A stretch of 64,000 nucleotides of DNA from Capitulum mitella (Eukaryota; Arthropoda; Thecostraca; Pollicipedomorpha; Pollicipedidae), in NCBI GenBank assembly GCA_030062745.1, contig CP099847.1, forward strand, positions 2,650,304 through 2,714,303. The letters run 5' to 3'. Made by a program: the position numbers and the translations under genes. The notes below the pieces were generated by a model. The model was not told where the DNA came from. It ran no database searches and saw only the letters and a program-made list of their open reading frames with translations. Positions 42,701-53,920 of this stretch are shown piece after piece (positions within the stretch are counted from its first letter, which is position 1; each line of letters begins with the position of its first letter).

Positions 42701-44148
42701 CCGAGGAGACCTTTTTTCGGGGACAGTCAATAGCTTAAGCTGAGGCAAGACTGGCTTACCTCAGCAAAACGTCCGTCGGAAGCACGTTCAGGTTGTGATT
42801 TTTTGTCTAATTCTACTGACCCGCAGGGCCAGTCTGATACGCTGGGAGGAGTGCTAGCTGACTCGCAGCGTGACCGGGAGATGGACGCGGGGCTTTATCC
42901 TTGGCCTTGCCATGACAAACTGCTCATCACTCGCCGGACACTCACGTCGTGCATCGGGCTTGAGCAGACGCCGGTGCCCAGCTGCAGCTGGGGCCGGGCG
43001 GGATTTCAGGACCGATGACGGCGGTGGCGGGAGGACGCGTCCGGCGGGCCGTCCCCGACCGCCGCCGGACGGGCGGCCGGCCGCCGCTGACCGATGGGAG
43101 GCAGACGGGCGTGGGTCGGCGATTTACTGGCCGCGGACGTCCGGCGATGACGCGCCGCCGCCTCGTCGCCGCCGGCGGGCCGCCTCGTCGCCGCCGACGC
43201 TCGGCGGGTCCCGTGCGCGGGCCGATCGGGGCAGATTTAGAGGGCGGCGCGCTGAGCGCGGTCGATCCATTTTACATGAGATCGCCTCCCTAGCGGGCGG
43301 ATGAATACAGCGGCCGACAGATATGACTGGACCGCCTGTTTTAGCGGCCGATGTTTTCGGCAGACGGAGAGCGAATTCCCATTAGGGAGATAAATGCCGC
43401 GATAACGTCGTTTCGGGCCCTGCTGGCCCGTCCGTCGTCGTGGACGGCGGTGATACGCGACCGGTGGCAGTCGGGGGGACACCGTTCCAGTGGCCCGACC
43501 AGCCCGCCGCCTTTAGGGACCCCCAGATGACGCCGTCGGTAGGGGCAATACCGAATCGCTGGACCAGCCCGAGAGTGTGGTTTCCCCGTGGGGTTTTATT
43601 TGGGTATCGGCTTTAAACCGAGGCAGAGCTGTGCTCCAGTTTCTCTGGGACTCGTGCCTGAAACTCGGTCTCAGTTTCGCCAAAATGTATGACGTTGAGC
43701 CACTGGCACGTGGGGGCGTTCCAAGCGCGTTTGTAATCCATGGCTAGACTTGCACCGCGTTTCTGGCAACTAGGAGTGATTCTCTACCACGCCGTTAGAC
43801 ACTGGACGGCCAAGGAGGTCTGCAGACTTTGGTCGGGACCCGTGCATTGAATGCTGCCTCCTGTGCACAAGTTGGACTTATCTACCAGGGGACCGGCACT
43901 AGTCGGCGCCCCCTCGGCGTGCCGGTCGCGATTGCCGACGCCGTCGCACGGACTGCGGATCTCCGTCAGTCGGCGACGACGGTCCTGCCTCCGCCGGCAC
44001 GCGGCCGCACCCTCTTTCCGTTCCATTTACTTCCGTACTCTCCCGGCGGACCGACAAGGAGACAGCGTCGCCGAAAACGGCCGCACCGCCGCCGGCGATG
44101 GGCCATTAAATCAGATCGATTCTGCCCGTCTCTATTGCCGTCACCGCG

Positions 44149-44430
44149 ACTGGGCGGTAAGCGCGGCGGAGACGGTATCCCGCGCGGACTCCCGCGGCCG
44201 GGCGGTGAGTGCGGCGGAGACGGTATTCCGCGCGGACTTCCGCGGCCGGGCGGTGAGTGCGGCGGAGACGGTATTCCGCGCGGACTCCCGCGGCCGGGCG
44301 GTGAGTGCGGCGGAGACGGTATTCCGCGCGGACTCCCGCGGCCGGGCGGTGAGTGCGGCGGAGACGGTATTCCGCGCGGACTTCCGCGGCCGGGCGGCGG
44401 CCGGTTCCGCGCGGGCTCCCGCCGCCGAAT
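44149..44430 (+). repeat. 48-bp minisatellite, about 5.5 units
   Basis: Units start at 44181, 44229, 44277, 44325 and 44373 with partial units on both sides; identity is over 95% between the central ones. Each unit contains GGTGAGTGCGG. Because 48 is divisible by three, several frames stay open on both strands and mimic proteins. Confidence 0.95.
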
Positions 44431-45498
44431 GGTGGCGGGCCTGCTCGGCATGCCCGCAGGTCCTGATCGCCGCCGAGTCCTGAGCGCTCGCGGAGGCAGT
44501 GGCGCTGCGAGCGATCCGTGAAATCAATAGAGCCCTCAATTTGTGGCGATGGCGACGTTCAGTAAGATGAATGGCCCTGGTCGAGGTTTTAAAGCCAAAC
44601 AAGCCGCGCGCTGCCGGCTTGGTTGGGTTCCAAGGCGACGTTTTAAACCGCTTGTTGAGCACTAGATCGCTGTGTTCTCCCAGTGTGATAGTGGGCGCCA
44701 TATTGGGAGCCTGGTTGAACGAATGTATTTCAAGAGCTATTGGTATCTGCTTAAATTGTTGAAAGCAATGTGAGGTATCGTTTTTTTTTTAGAATGAGCA
44801 ACAAACTAGAAACTCCAAACTGTAGAACAAACAACAAACTCCACTGTGCCCATCAAATGCAATGCTGTGGCGATGTTTTTCTGTCTTGGGACACTCACGC
44901 AACCCATCTTTCTCGTAAGTGTTTCGGGATTTTCACCGGCGTGTCCCTCCTAAGCCTTTACCTTCCCACTGGTACTCTTCCTGTCATCGTGTCCACTCTG
45001 TTCTATCTTTTCTCACATGTCCAACATTGCCTGACCGTCTATGGTAATGGTTCTTCCAAAAACTTACCTGTTCTTCAGAAGCTTGGGTTATTCCTGGAAA
45101 GAAGAAATTCCGACACATATCGGACGTGCGAGAGATCTTGGGTTGGCTGGATGCACCGGACATGGTACAATTTCCACACTCTGACATCGCTGCAGAAGAC
45201 CTCTTCTCCATGGCGAGCCAGAGTCGCTGATTTAGTGCTTTTGCAAAAAAAATAGGAATCATCCTGACCATATGAGGAGCACCTAGAGGGATTATCCGCT
45301 AAGCATACCTAACATCCGTGGCTCCGTCTCTGGCTAGAGGTAATTTGTGAGTTGCGCAGCATGGTTTTATTATGGTCTACCACCAGAATGTCGTGGCATG
45401 TAGGTCTCCGCCTTCCGCTGCTCTTTAAAAGGATGCCTGGCTGATACCTCTTACAGCTGTTTCACGGTGACGACCAGTGACCACCCAGCGTGTTTTAA

Positions 45499-46364
45499 CC
45501 CTATTCCCGGAGGGCTAGACGGTATGGTCGATTCCCGGCAGGGGGGCGGATTCGGCCCCCCCCCCCTGAGATCTCGAGAACTACTTGTCCGATTCCATCG
45601 CAACAAACGGCAATCGATTTGCCGTGACGTGAACTACATTTTTATTTAAAAAATTCAAAATTTCGAAATTTGTGCATACAGGGGGGCAAAAATGTCAAAA
45701 TGGGGGGTACTTTTCGACGTCTTATAACTCCATTGTTTATCAACCGATTTCGATGAAAATAGCATGAATCGAGAGATGAAGATATGAGAGAATAGGGCTT
45801 TTACCATGGGTCCACAAATCTGAAATTTTGAGAAAATTCATGGGCGTTCACAGGGTTTTAAAAATAAGAGGATTAGTTTTCTAACAACTGAATGAACAAA
45901 AGACGCAAACACCTTTTTTGGCTTCTGCTAGTCATGTTATACTAAAGAAGCACAAATCGCATTACAATGTTTGTATAATGTTAGCATAGGCAGTGCCAGG
46001 GACATGAAAAAGGGGGAACTGTCATGGTCGCCCGTTTCTCAGATCAACTTGTGACCTTTGACCTTAAATGACCTCCTGTGACCTTGGGGCCACTTGGAAT
46101 GATCTCGTTTGAATTTAATAATTATCTGTAAACGTTTTCAATCATTTGAATTCACTCCATTTGAAAAATTTCATTTTATGGCTATTGCGATATAGGGTAC
46201 GCGCACTGACATTTTAGGTCATAGCTCCGTGACCAGACCTGATATCAAGCTGAAACGTGGTACACAAGTAGAAGGCATCGCTGCACGTCATATCTTTTCC
46301 GGGTTTGGCATTTGAAGAAAACGGCGCCGAAATTATTGCAAAAAAACAAATTTTGACTTTTGAC
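45499..46364 (+). mobile_element. Right-truncated copy of the 1.2-kb TTAA element
   Basis: The left end is TTAA (45495-45498) plus CCCTATTCCCGG. It aligns with 48938 to about 49797 over its whole length at roughly 90% or better identity, then stops at a ttttgacttttgac junction (46351-46364), where the sequence changes. The right terminus is absent. Confidence 0.9.
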
Positions 46365-46486
46365 GTGGACTTATCGTGGACTTATTCCACGGCATTTTGA
46401 GGATTCACTGTTTCCTTGAATATTCAACACAAACGGCGTAACGCACCGTCCGATGGTCGAAACGGCAGCTGAGACTGACAAGTTAA

Positions 46487-47722
46487 CCCGCCATTGAATG
46501 GGGGGAGCGTTTAACGCCCTCCTGTAGCATTTTCTGAATATCTCTAAAATGAGTGGACGCAGCGCGTTGAAACTTTCAGTACCTTTCTGTACATTAGTTG
46601 GACACATACTGACAAAATTTGGTGGTTAAGGCCATCCTGGGTCATGTCAATATGACGTCATAAAGACAACCAAGTTTTGTGGTTTGACGCACAGTTTTAC
46701 CTCCTTTCATAGTTACAGTTAAAATTCCTCAGCATGCGACGGTAACTTGCTTTGCATGTCATAGAGATACAAGAGGTCGATGTACGTCACCCGTGACCCC
46801 ATACTAGGTCATCTTAGGTCAGATATTCATGTGGAAATTTCGAATTTTAGATGCAATGTACATGTTGCGAGAAGAAAAAGAAGTAAGGCATTTCGATGTT
46901 GTTTAATACAAAAGAAGTTTTTCAGTCCGGGGGTGATAAGATGTGTTATTCAAAGGCCTTTAACCTTTTACCTGGTCAGCTTAGGTCAAGGGTGTTTTTT
47001 TGCAGACGATAAAGATGTAGCAGAATTGTAAACGCTAATGCAGCGCTCTATACGCATTTGCAAGGTTCATCACATCAAATATGTCTTTGGTCTTTCCAAC
47101 GATCTTTGCAACTTTGTGCAACACTCCGTGACGTGAAAGTGTGCAACAAGAGCCAGAGTGACTTGCTGGGTCGTCCAGAGGCTCCAGATCGAGGCTACTA
47201 GTGTGTTCGTTCAAAGTACAAAATGTTGCAATATTGCAAGTGCATGGCAATCAGAGCCCTTTGAACCCTTTGCCTGTGTTGAAGCTCTTTGAAGGTGCCT
47301 TTTTTAGAATCTCCGTGCCAAATTAAGCCGGAAACATGTATGAAATGACCCGTTAGCACAGACGTTACATTTGACTTAGCCTGTGACCTTGACCTTTCAT
47401 GATTTTGAGTCAGGTTGCACTCAGCATAACACGCCAAGCCTCTTGAGATAAACTGCCATCGAAACGTCAGTCCCGGTCTGTTTTCCATTGTGATCAGGCA
47501 ACTCTGAGCAAAAGAATCACTTTGTGGTGTTTGACCTGACCTGTGACGTCATCAGTCGCACTAAAGTTAAAAAAATATGTATCACAAGATCGCACGGACC
47601 GGTGCTAACGATTGCCATTTAAATCATCCAAATCGGGCCATTCATTTTTGAGATAGACGGGAGCATTTAACGCACCCCCCCCCGTCAACGGAAGGTGGCA
47701 AAATACCCTAGTCATTGCCGGG
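46487..47722. mobile_element. TTAA-type non-autonomous element, second family
   Basis: Flanked by TTAA at 46483-46486 and 47723-47726. The inverted ends are CCCG-CATTG on the left and CAATGCCGGG-type on the right strand, with sub-terminal gcgtttaacgc / gcatttaacgc blocks in inverted orientation. No transposase frame. It is related to the decayed copy at 2984-4123. The interior is rich in TGACCT words. Confidence 0.75.
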
Positions 47723-47897
47723 TTAAGCGTGCCAAATGAATGCGATAAAGCACCGGATAGCCTCCAGTGAAGAAGTAGCTTTTATGCCACCTCAAAGCAG
47801 ATTGCATACCTAGCATGACAACAACCGCATTCCAAAATACCAAAGAAATTTGGAAAGCTACGTGGTATCACAGCTGAGCGAGGTCACACCACGCTGT

Positions 47898-48300
47898 CAG
47901 ACCAGCTGCATACAGCGGACTCTCAGCAGACTGGCAGAGGGCCAGGGCAGAAAACTGTCACGAGAGCAGAACAGCGGAGCGCAGGGAGACCGGTTGCGGA
48001 GCGGCGGACCAACAGGCGGCAGAAACAGCACACAGACATACATAAGCAAAACCGGCTGAACAAAACAGACTGACCGGCCGACGACCTACACACCACCAGA
48101 CCATAGCACCAGAAGACGCGCAGATGACAGACCTACAGGCCGGCAGGAACACAGACCAATAGGCTTGCCCATGCCGGCAGATCTACAGACAAACAGTCCA
48201 CCAGGCTTACAGCGACCGGTAGCACTTAAGACTAACGGACCCACCAGACAGCAGACCGGCAGACCAGCAGCCGAACGAACCAACCTACGAGCAGACCGGA
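47898..48300 (+). repeat. CAGAC-rich, T-poor tract (degenerate repeat)
   Basis: CAGAC occurs at 47898, 47927, 48033, 48066, 48097, 48128, 48152, 48186, 48245, 48252, 48260 and 48292, all on the + strand, with some spacings of exactly 31. The + strand is strongly depleted in T. It looks like a decayed tandem repeat; CAGAC is also the SMAD-binding core. Confidence 0.7.
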
Positions 48301-48937
48301 TGGGCGGCGCGACGGGGACGCAAATGACGTCACACCGAGCTGGGCCGCCGCTGACGCGACACGGCCCATCACTCGAGCCGTCGGCCGACCGGCCACTCAG
48401 ACGAGCTCCCCGACCTAACCGAGTTATCGCCGAGCCCGTCGTAAATTGAGCCCTGTTTTTGCAGTCGACTGGCGCTCGGCGGGGCCGGCCCGCTGTCGCC
48501 GTCGCGGCGCCTCGTCGTCGACGGCGTTCGCCGAGCGTGGCCGCATGCGCGCGGCGTCGGCTCATCGGTCAGCGGGCCAGCGAGCGAGCCGGCTCCGGTG
48601 CCGGGCCGCTGCGGCCGAGGCTGGGTAGCTGGCGGGGCTGCAGACCGCTGAGTGGGCTGCTCTCAGTGAGAGGTGTTCGAAATAAAACGTCGCACGACTG
48701 CGCGTGTATCGGGGAGTATGAGGTAAACCTGAGTGCGGGATGGACTAGGAATGTCTATGGCTGCGAGCGAGAGCATTATTGTACTCCACTGGATTCTCCC
48801 CAAGATATGACCTGAGTCAAAGGAGATGTTCTGAATCATGAGTCCACAAGGCGCAAAAACAAGACTAGGAAATAGATGCACATACACATGCTTCACACAT
48901 GCGCGAGGGCAAAATTTAAATGATAACATGGCTTTAA

Positions 48938-50144
48938 CCCTATTCCCGGAGGGCTAGACGGTATGGCCGATTCCCGGCAGGGGGGGGGGGGCGGATTCGG
49001 CCCCCCCCCTGAGATCTCGAGAACTACTTATCCGATTTCATTGCAACAAACGGCAATCGATTTGCCGTCACGTGAACTACATTTTTATAAAAAAAAAAAT
49101 CAAAATTTTGAAATTTGTGGATACAGGGGGGCAAAAATGTCAAAATGGGGGGTACTTTTTGACTTCTTATAACTCCGTTGTTTATGGACCGATTTTGATG
49201 AAACTGGCATCAATCGAGAGATTATGGATAGGGCTTTTACTATGGGTATGCAAATTTAAAATTTTGAGGAAATTCATGGGCGTTCACAGGGCTTCAAAAA
49301 TAGGGGGATTAGTTTTCTGATAACGGAATGAACAAAAGAGGCCAAAACACTTTTTTAGCTTCTGCTAGTCATGTTATACTAAAGAAGTACAAATCGCATT
49401 ACAATGTTTGTATAATGTTAGCATAGGCGGTGCCAGGGACATAAAAAAGGGGGAACTGTCATGGTCACACGTTCTTCAGATCAACTTGTGACCTTTGACC
49501 TTAAATGACCTCCAGTGACCTTGGGGTCACCTGGAATGATGTCGTGTGCATTCAATATTATCTGTAAACGTTTTTAATCGATTAAATTCACTCTATTCCA
49601 AAAAATTCATTTTTTGGCTTTTGCGATATAGGGTACGCGCACTGACATTTTAGGTCATAGCTCCGTGACCCGACCTGATATCAAGCTGAAACTTGGTACA
49701 CAAGTAGAGGGCATCTTTCTACGTCATATATATTCCGGATTTGGCATTTGAAAAACGGTGCTGAAATTATTGCAAAAAAAACAATTTTGACTTTTGACCT
49801 TGACCTCGCCTTGTAAAATGATCTCAGATAAACAAAATTACATCTGCACATTGACAAACTATTTAGCTGTACATCCATATAAAGTTTTAAGTTCTATCGT
49901 TAAAACTCTGTTTTTGGCAGACATTTTCCTTTTACCCTCAACATGGCCAAAAATGGTATGAGGTGCCTCCCAAAAACGCTACCTAGCTCCACCCCTGAGC
50001 AAAATAGAATTTTGAAATTTTGTCACGGCGCGTAGAAAAACAGCTAGGAAAAGTGACCAAGTTTCGTGAAGCTGCGTTAAAAAGCCTGGAATTGGCAAGC
50101 AAAAAACCCAAGGGGCGGATTCAGCCCCCCTTCCGGGAATAGGG
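48938..50144 (+). mobile_element. Full-length 1207-bp TTAA-flanked non-autonomous element
   Basis: TTAA lies at both boundaries (48934-48937, 50145-50148). There are perfect 12-bp terminal inverted repeats, CCCTATTCCCGG at 48938-48949 and CCGGGAATAGGG at 50133-50144. Sub-terminal hairpin-forming blocks (GGGGCGGATTCGGCCCC on the left, GGGGCGGATTCAGCCCC on the right) follow. It has no transposase. The TTAA duplication and CCC-starting ends fit the piggyBac superfamily. The interior contains 'gacctttgaccttaaatgacc' type half-site runs. Confidence 0.92.
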
Positions 50145-50148
50145 TTAA

Positions 50149-50205
50149 CCCTATTCCCGGCAGGGGGGGCGGAATCCGCCCCCCCTCGGGTGTCCGGCAT
50201 TTTAC
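50149..50205 (+). mobile_element. Solo left end of the same TTAA element
   Basis: Directly after the TTAA of the full-length copy comes another CCCTATTCCCGG plus GGGGGGCGGAATCCGCCCCC, that is, a second left terminus sharing the same TTAA. Similarity fades within about 60 bases, so this is a fragment of an older copy into which, or next to which, the full-length element inserted. Confidence 0.8.
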
Positions 50206-52915
50206 GCCCATCCACTTGATATTATCTGTCCTCCCCAGATAAATAAAGACGCTAAGTTCATAGTCCTCTCACCGTTTTGTGTCGCTCTTGCTGCCGCGAT
50301 GTGACAGCCCTCGTCGCTTCACAGCCTTTCATCGCCGCCCCCATTATGATTCCGTGCGCCGCCGCCCCATCATTTTATGGCTTTGACGTTCTTTTCGCCG
50401 GCTCTGTCCGCCGCCGGCGGCGGCCTGGTGTCGCGCCATTTTTCCGAGACGCCCGCGGCGGCGCGCGTTTTTCCGCCCGGTCGCGCCCCGCGGATCAGGT
50501 GTTGACACAGAGAATCCCGCTAACGACCCTGTCAGTAATCCCAGCGGGCCGCGGAGCCGACGCCAGCCGGCGAGTTGGCGGAGTTCTCTCAATCGGCCGA
50601 GTGCGAGCTCGGAGGGCGGGAGCTGCTGGAGCTGAGACGGTCAGTTCCGCGGCGGCCGCAGGCGACGGCCACGGCGATCGACAGCAGTTCTCCTTTGAGT
50701 TTCCAGTCGTGGCGCTGAGCCGGCGCTTTGGAACGGTGGGGGTGAGACGTATGTGTCTCACGGCGTGAAAGGTTACGCTCCGTTGTTTCACGGCGTGAGA
50801 AATGACCCTCCTTCATCTCACGGCATGAGAGTTCCCCTCCTTCGTCTCACGGTGTGAGTGGTGACCCTCCATAGTCTCGCGCTTCTCCGTCTCCGCGACA
50901 GCACGTCGGGGCGCCGGCGGGCCGGGGTGGGCGATATTACCGGCTGAGCTGAATGCTGAAGCAGTCGGAGAGCGGCTCCCAGCCGGCCGCACTGCATTCG
51001 GAAGCACTCCTGGGCAGTAGGCACGAGACAGGTGGGTGTATTTTGGAACCGGAACAGGACATCTCTCGCGGTCCGTCTTCGAAGCTCCATCAGTCTCGGC
51101 GCCTCGAAACCCCGCTTTATTGCCGTCGGCGGATGAGGTCGCGACAGGTCATTGGCTGGCGCGTCTCTGGACCCACACGCGAGACCTAGGATTCTGTTAT
51201 CTGCCAGGGGCCACTCTCTTCACATCCAGCACTTATGGGTAAACTGACTGACATCTGTCATTCTGCGTCTGACGTCCACACAAGGCAGGGTCACATTTGG
51301 TGACGCCTCTGTTATGACGTCACTTTTCGTGCAGCGCGGCCAAGGAAGAGCGCAAGCGCTAACATCTCTCAGCTCTGTCTGCGTGTTGGAGCAGAGACCA
51401 TTCGTCCCACATTAGTGAGCCAGGGTGGCTCTCGCGGAGGACGAGAACGCCAGAGCTAGCGGGCTTGCTCCGGACTTGACAGCGCGAGACGGCCGGCGGC
51501 TGCAGCTGCGACGGGGCGAATCACATCCGGCTTAGGTCAGGCATGGGCCAATTATCGTAAACAACCGAGAAATTGGCCCGGTTTCAGGCGCGAGAACACG
51601 AGCGGCCACGGCTTCACGATGGTAGACTGGGGCCCGTGGCGCGCGGGCTGGGCGGGACGCGGCTGGAGGCGGTCATGTGACGCAGGGTGTCCGTTAATCC
51701 ATGTAGCTTCGATTTATTCGATGCCGGCCTTTTTTATTTTTATCTTACCTGATGTGTGAGCTGCCTCACAGTGGCGGGTAATGGAACGAGAGACATGCAC
51801 TGCGGTGTTCATTGGATTACGTGATGGCACACGTCTGTTGGACGGCAGCGGGCGAAAGTGGTGGAACAGATAGCAAGACGGGTTCGTGTTTAAAAATGTT
51901 CGTTGTCAGATTTAGAGCGCAAACCGGCTACGTTTTTCATTTACACCACTGTGTAGCTACGATTGCTGGTCAAACTGGCAAGACTCCTAGCTGGGAGTTT
52001 TTATGAGATTCTTTTTTTCCCGCTTGCTCAACTCATTGGGCCATGAGCCCGTTCGCCTGTACTCCGAACCCGCCCTTTAAGGACTTGTTTCACTTTTACA
52101 CTACCCGTCTGCAGCCAGTACGCACAGGGTCACCACGTTCTGCCAATCTGCAGGCATGCTGCACTGGCTCATCATTGTGTTGTGCAGTACCCGTAGGGGG
52201 AGGTGCGCGCTGTTTGTATCGTCTGCCCGCCTAGGCAGCGCCCGCAATGCTTCGTCCATGCCCTCCCGTCCGTAGCACTGTATCGCCCGCACTCGAAACG
52301 CCTCGGAATCTCCCGCACCATTTTACCGTCAGACCATTCACGTGGCTGGGCACATGCCCTGTTTTATCCCTTCTTGCGCCTCTCAGCCCCGCAGCCACAC
52401 ACGCAGCTACATTGCACCACGCAGCCTCCGTCCTTTGCGCCAGTATTGCCCGAATCCGGTCGGATGAAACGAAGCGTGACGCAACGTTCTCACCAGCGGC
52501 GCCCGTGGGAGCGGACCTACGCCACGTGCCTGGCTTGAATGGCCCAACTTCGGCAATAACTTGTCATTGCCGCGCCGTCCCCAGAGCGCATTTCAATTAG
52601 TAGCGGGCGCTCCGAAGTTATTGCGGGTAATTGGGCGGGGCCGACGGTGGGCCACCTCGGCGCGAGCCGATTGGATTGTCAGCCTCGGCGGTTCGGCCTC
52701 CCAGGCGGCGTCGGGAGCGGGCGTCCGTGCCGTACCGGCCGCCGGCACCTCCCAGATGCCGCACGGAAGAATGGGTCCAGGGAGGTGGTGGTTGATGCGT
52801 TCCCCTGCTCGCAAGGTGGCTGCTCCCCACGCCAACCCGGACACCTGCAGGTAGTATTGTCGTCGAGAAAGTTCGGCGAAATATGGATTTTACCTTGGAG
52901 AAAGTCCTCAGTGTA
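50206..52915. other. Non-coding region with GC islands
   Basis: GC-rich at about 50280-51190 and 52490-52860. It includes a TTTATGG word at 50374-50380, a 30-bp palindrome-cored array (listed) and an imperfect inverted pair CGGCAATAACTT / AAGTTATTGCGG (52551-52562 and 52615-52626). No convincing gene. Confidence 0.55.
50756..50858. repeat. Four-unit array with palindromic TCTCACGGCGTGAG core, period ~30
   Basis: The dyad-symmetric 14-mer occurs at 50756-50769, 50786-50799, 50816-50829 and 50845-50858, starts 30, 30 and 29 bases apart. The spacers are similar (aatgaccctcctt-like), so this is a tandem repeat with a conserved palindrome rather than a CRISPR array. Confidence 0.85.
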
Positions 52916-52919
52916 TTAA

Positions 52920-53920
52920 CCCTGTTCGGTGCTGGGGGAGAAGGGACAGATTCCGTCCCCTACCGGTTTTTCGCTCGCCATTCCCGGGCTTTTGGGAGTT
53001 TCTTTACGAAAATTAGTTGCGTTCACTAAATATCTTTTGACATGTTATGAAGGAATTTCAGATGCCTCATCCAGAGGTGGTTCCAAAAGACGTTTTTGGG
53101 AGGCATATTTGGGGAATATCGTGCTTTAGGAGATCGCGCATTTCGACGCAGGGGCGCGGGACTCCTTCGCAATTGGGAGGGGATGAGGGGAGCAAAGACA
53201 CTTTCTTTCCAGTCAACGTCCAAAATTGACAGAGTCAATGTTCAGTTTAAAAAAAAAATGGGAAGGGGTCAGTTGCCCATGGCCTCCCGCTTTCTGCACT
53301 CTTGCTTCGACGTGGTCCTGTGCTATTTTGATGTTCTTTATAATGTCGCGCATAGCTGAAATGATCGAAATATTTGTAATTTGACACTGCCATGTACTTT
53401 TGTCAAGCTAACGCGCACTAGAAGGGCGAGGGCACTTTTGTGTCCCGCTCTCCGGTCTAGGAAACGGAAAGAGATAGAGACATGAAATGTTAAAGATAGG
53501 ATAGGGCCATAAAGAGCTACCTTGCATGCAATTTTTTTATGACCCTAAGCCAAAAGTTGAAAGGTGAAATGAGGTCCAGAAGAACAACTTTAGGCACTTT
53601 CTCGGCTCTACAGGCCATTCCCTACGGCTTTTTGAAGGAAACGGGAAAAGGGACGCATGTCAGAGCGTTAAAACGTAGAATAAGACAATTCCCATTCATT
53701 TGACGTCTTGCGTAAATATTTTCGGTCGAGGTCATGTCAGGTCATTGACCTATGACGTCGTTTTTATTTTTCCAGATCAGATTTTGAGTAACATGGGATA
53801 CTGGTGCAGCTTGAGTGTAAATAAGGGCGCTAAACGCATCATTTACCGTACTTTCAGTGAAGATAGCCAACATTGGCACATTCGGTCACTTTCAGCGCTC
53901 ACTGCCTCCGCAAAGTCAAA
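52920..53920 (-). mobile_element. Truncated relative of the element at 10103-11434, inverted
   Basis: Begins at TTAA (52916-52919) plus CCCTGTTCGG. From about 53465 to 53920 it is clearly homologous to the reverse complement of 10935-11350 (shared blocks: gagacatgaaat, cactttctcgg, caggccattcc, gtcaggtcattgaccta, agatagccaacat). The opposite end, which in the other copy carries the AAGGTCA tandem units, is missing. Confidence 0.8.

Larger units (their letters stand above)
34600..45490. other. Non-coding region rich in GC islands and minisatellites
   Basis: GC-rich islands at about 35280-36870, 37430-38740, 39715-39980 and 42940-44520 contain short AT words such as CATTAG, TAATTAAA, ATGCAAAT (37812-37819) and GATAAATG (43390-43397). 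Two minisatellites are listed separately. Open frames here, the longest being 274 codons at 39421-40245, show no family features. Confidence 0.55.

Noticed and set aside
43829-44701. Long frames on both strands (up to 230 codons)
   Set aside because: Kept open by the 48-bp minisatellite, whose period is a multiple of three.
50756-50858. CRISPR array
   Set aside because: Only four units, the spacers are similar to each other, and the genome is clearly eukaryotic; called a palindrome-cored tandem repeat instead.
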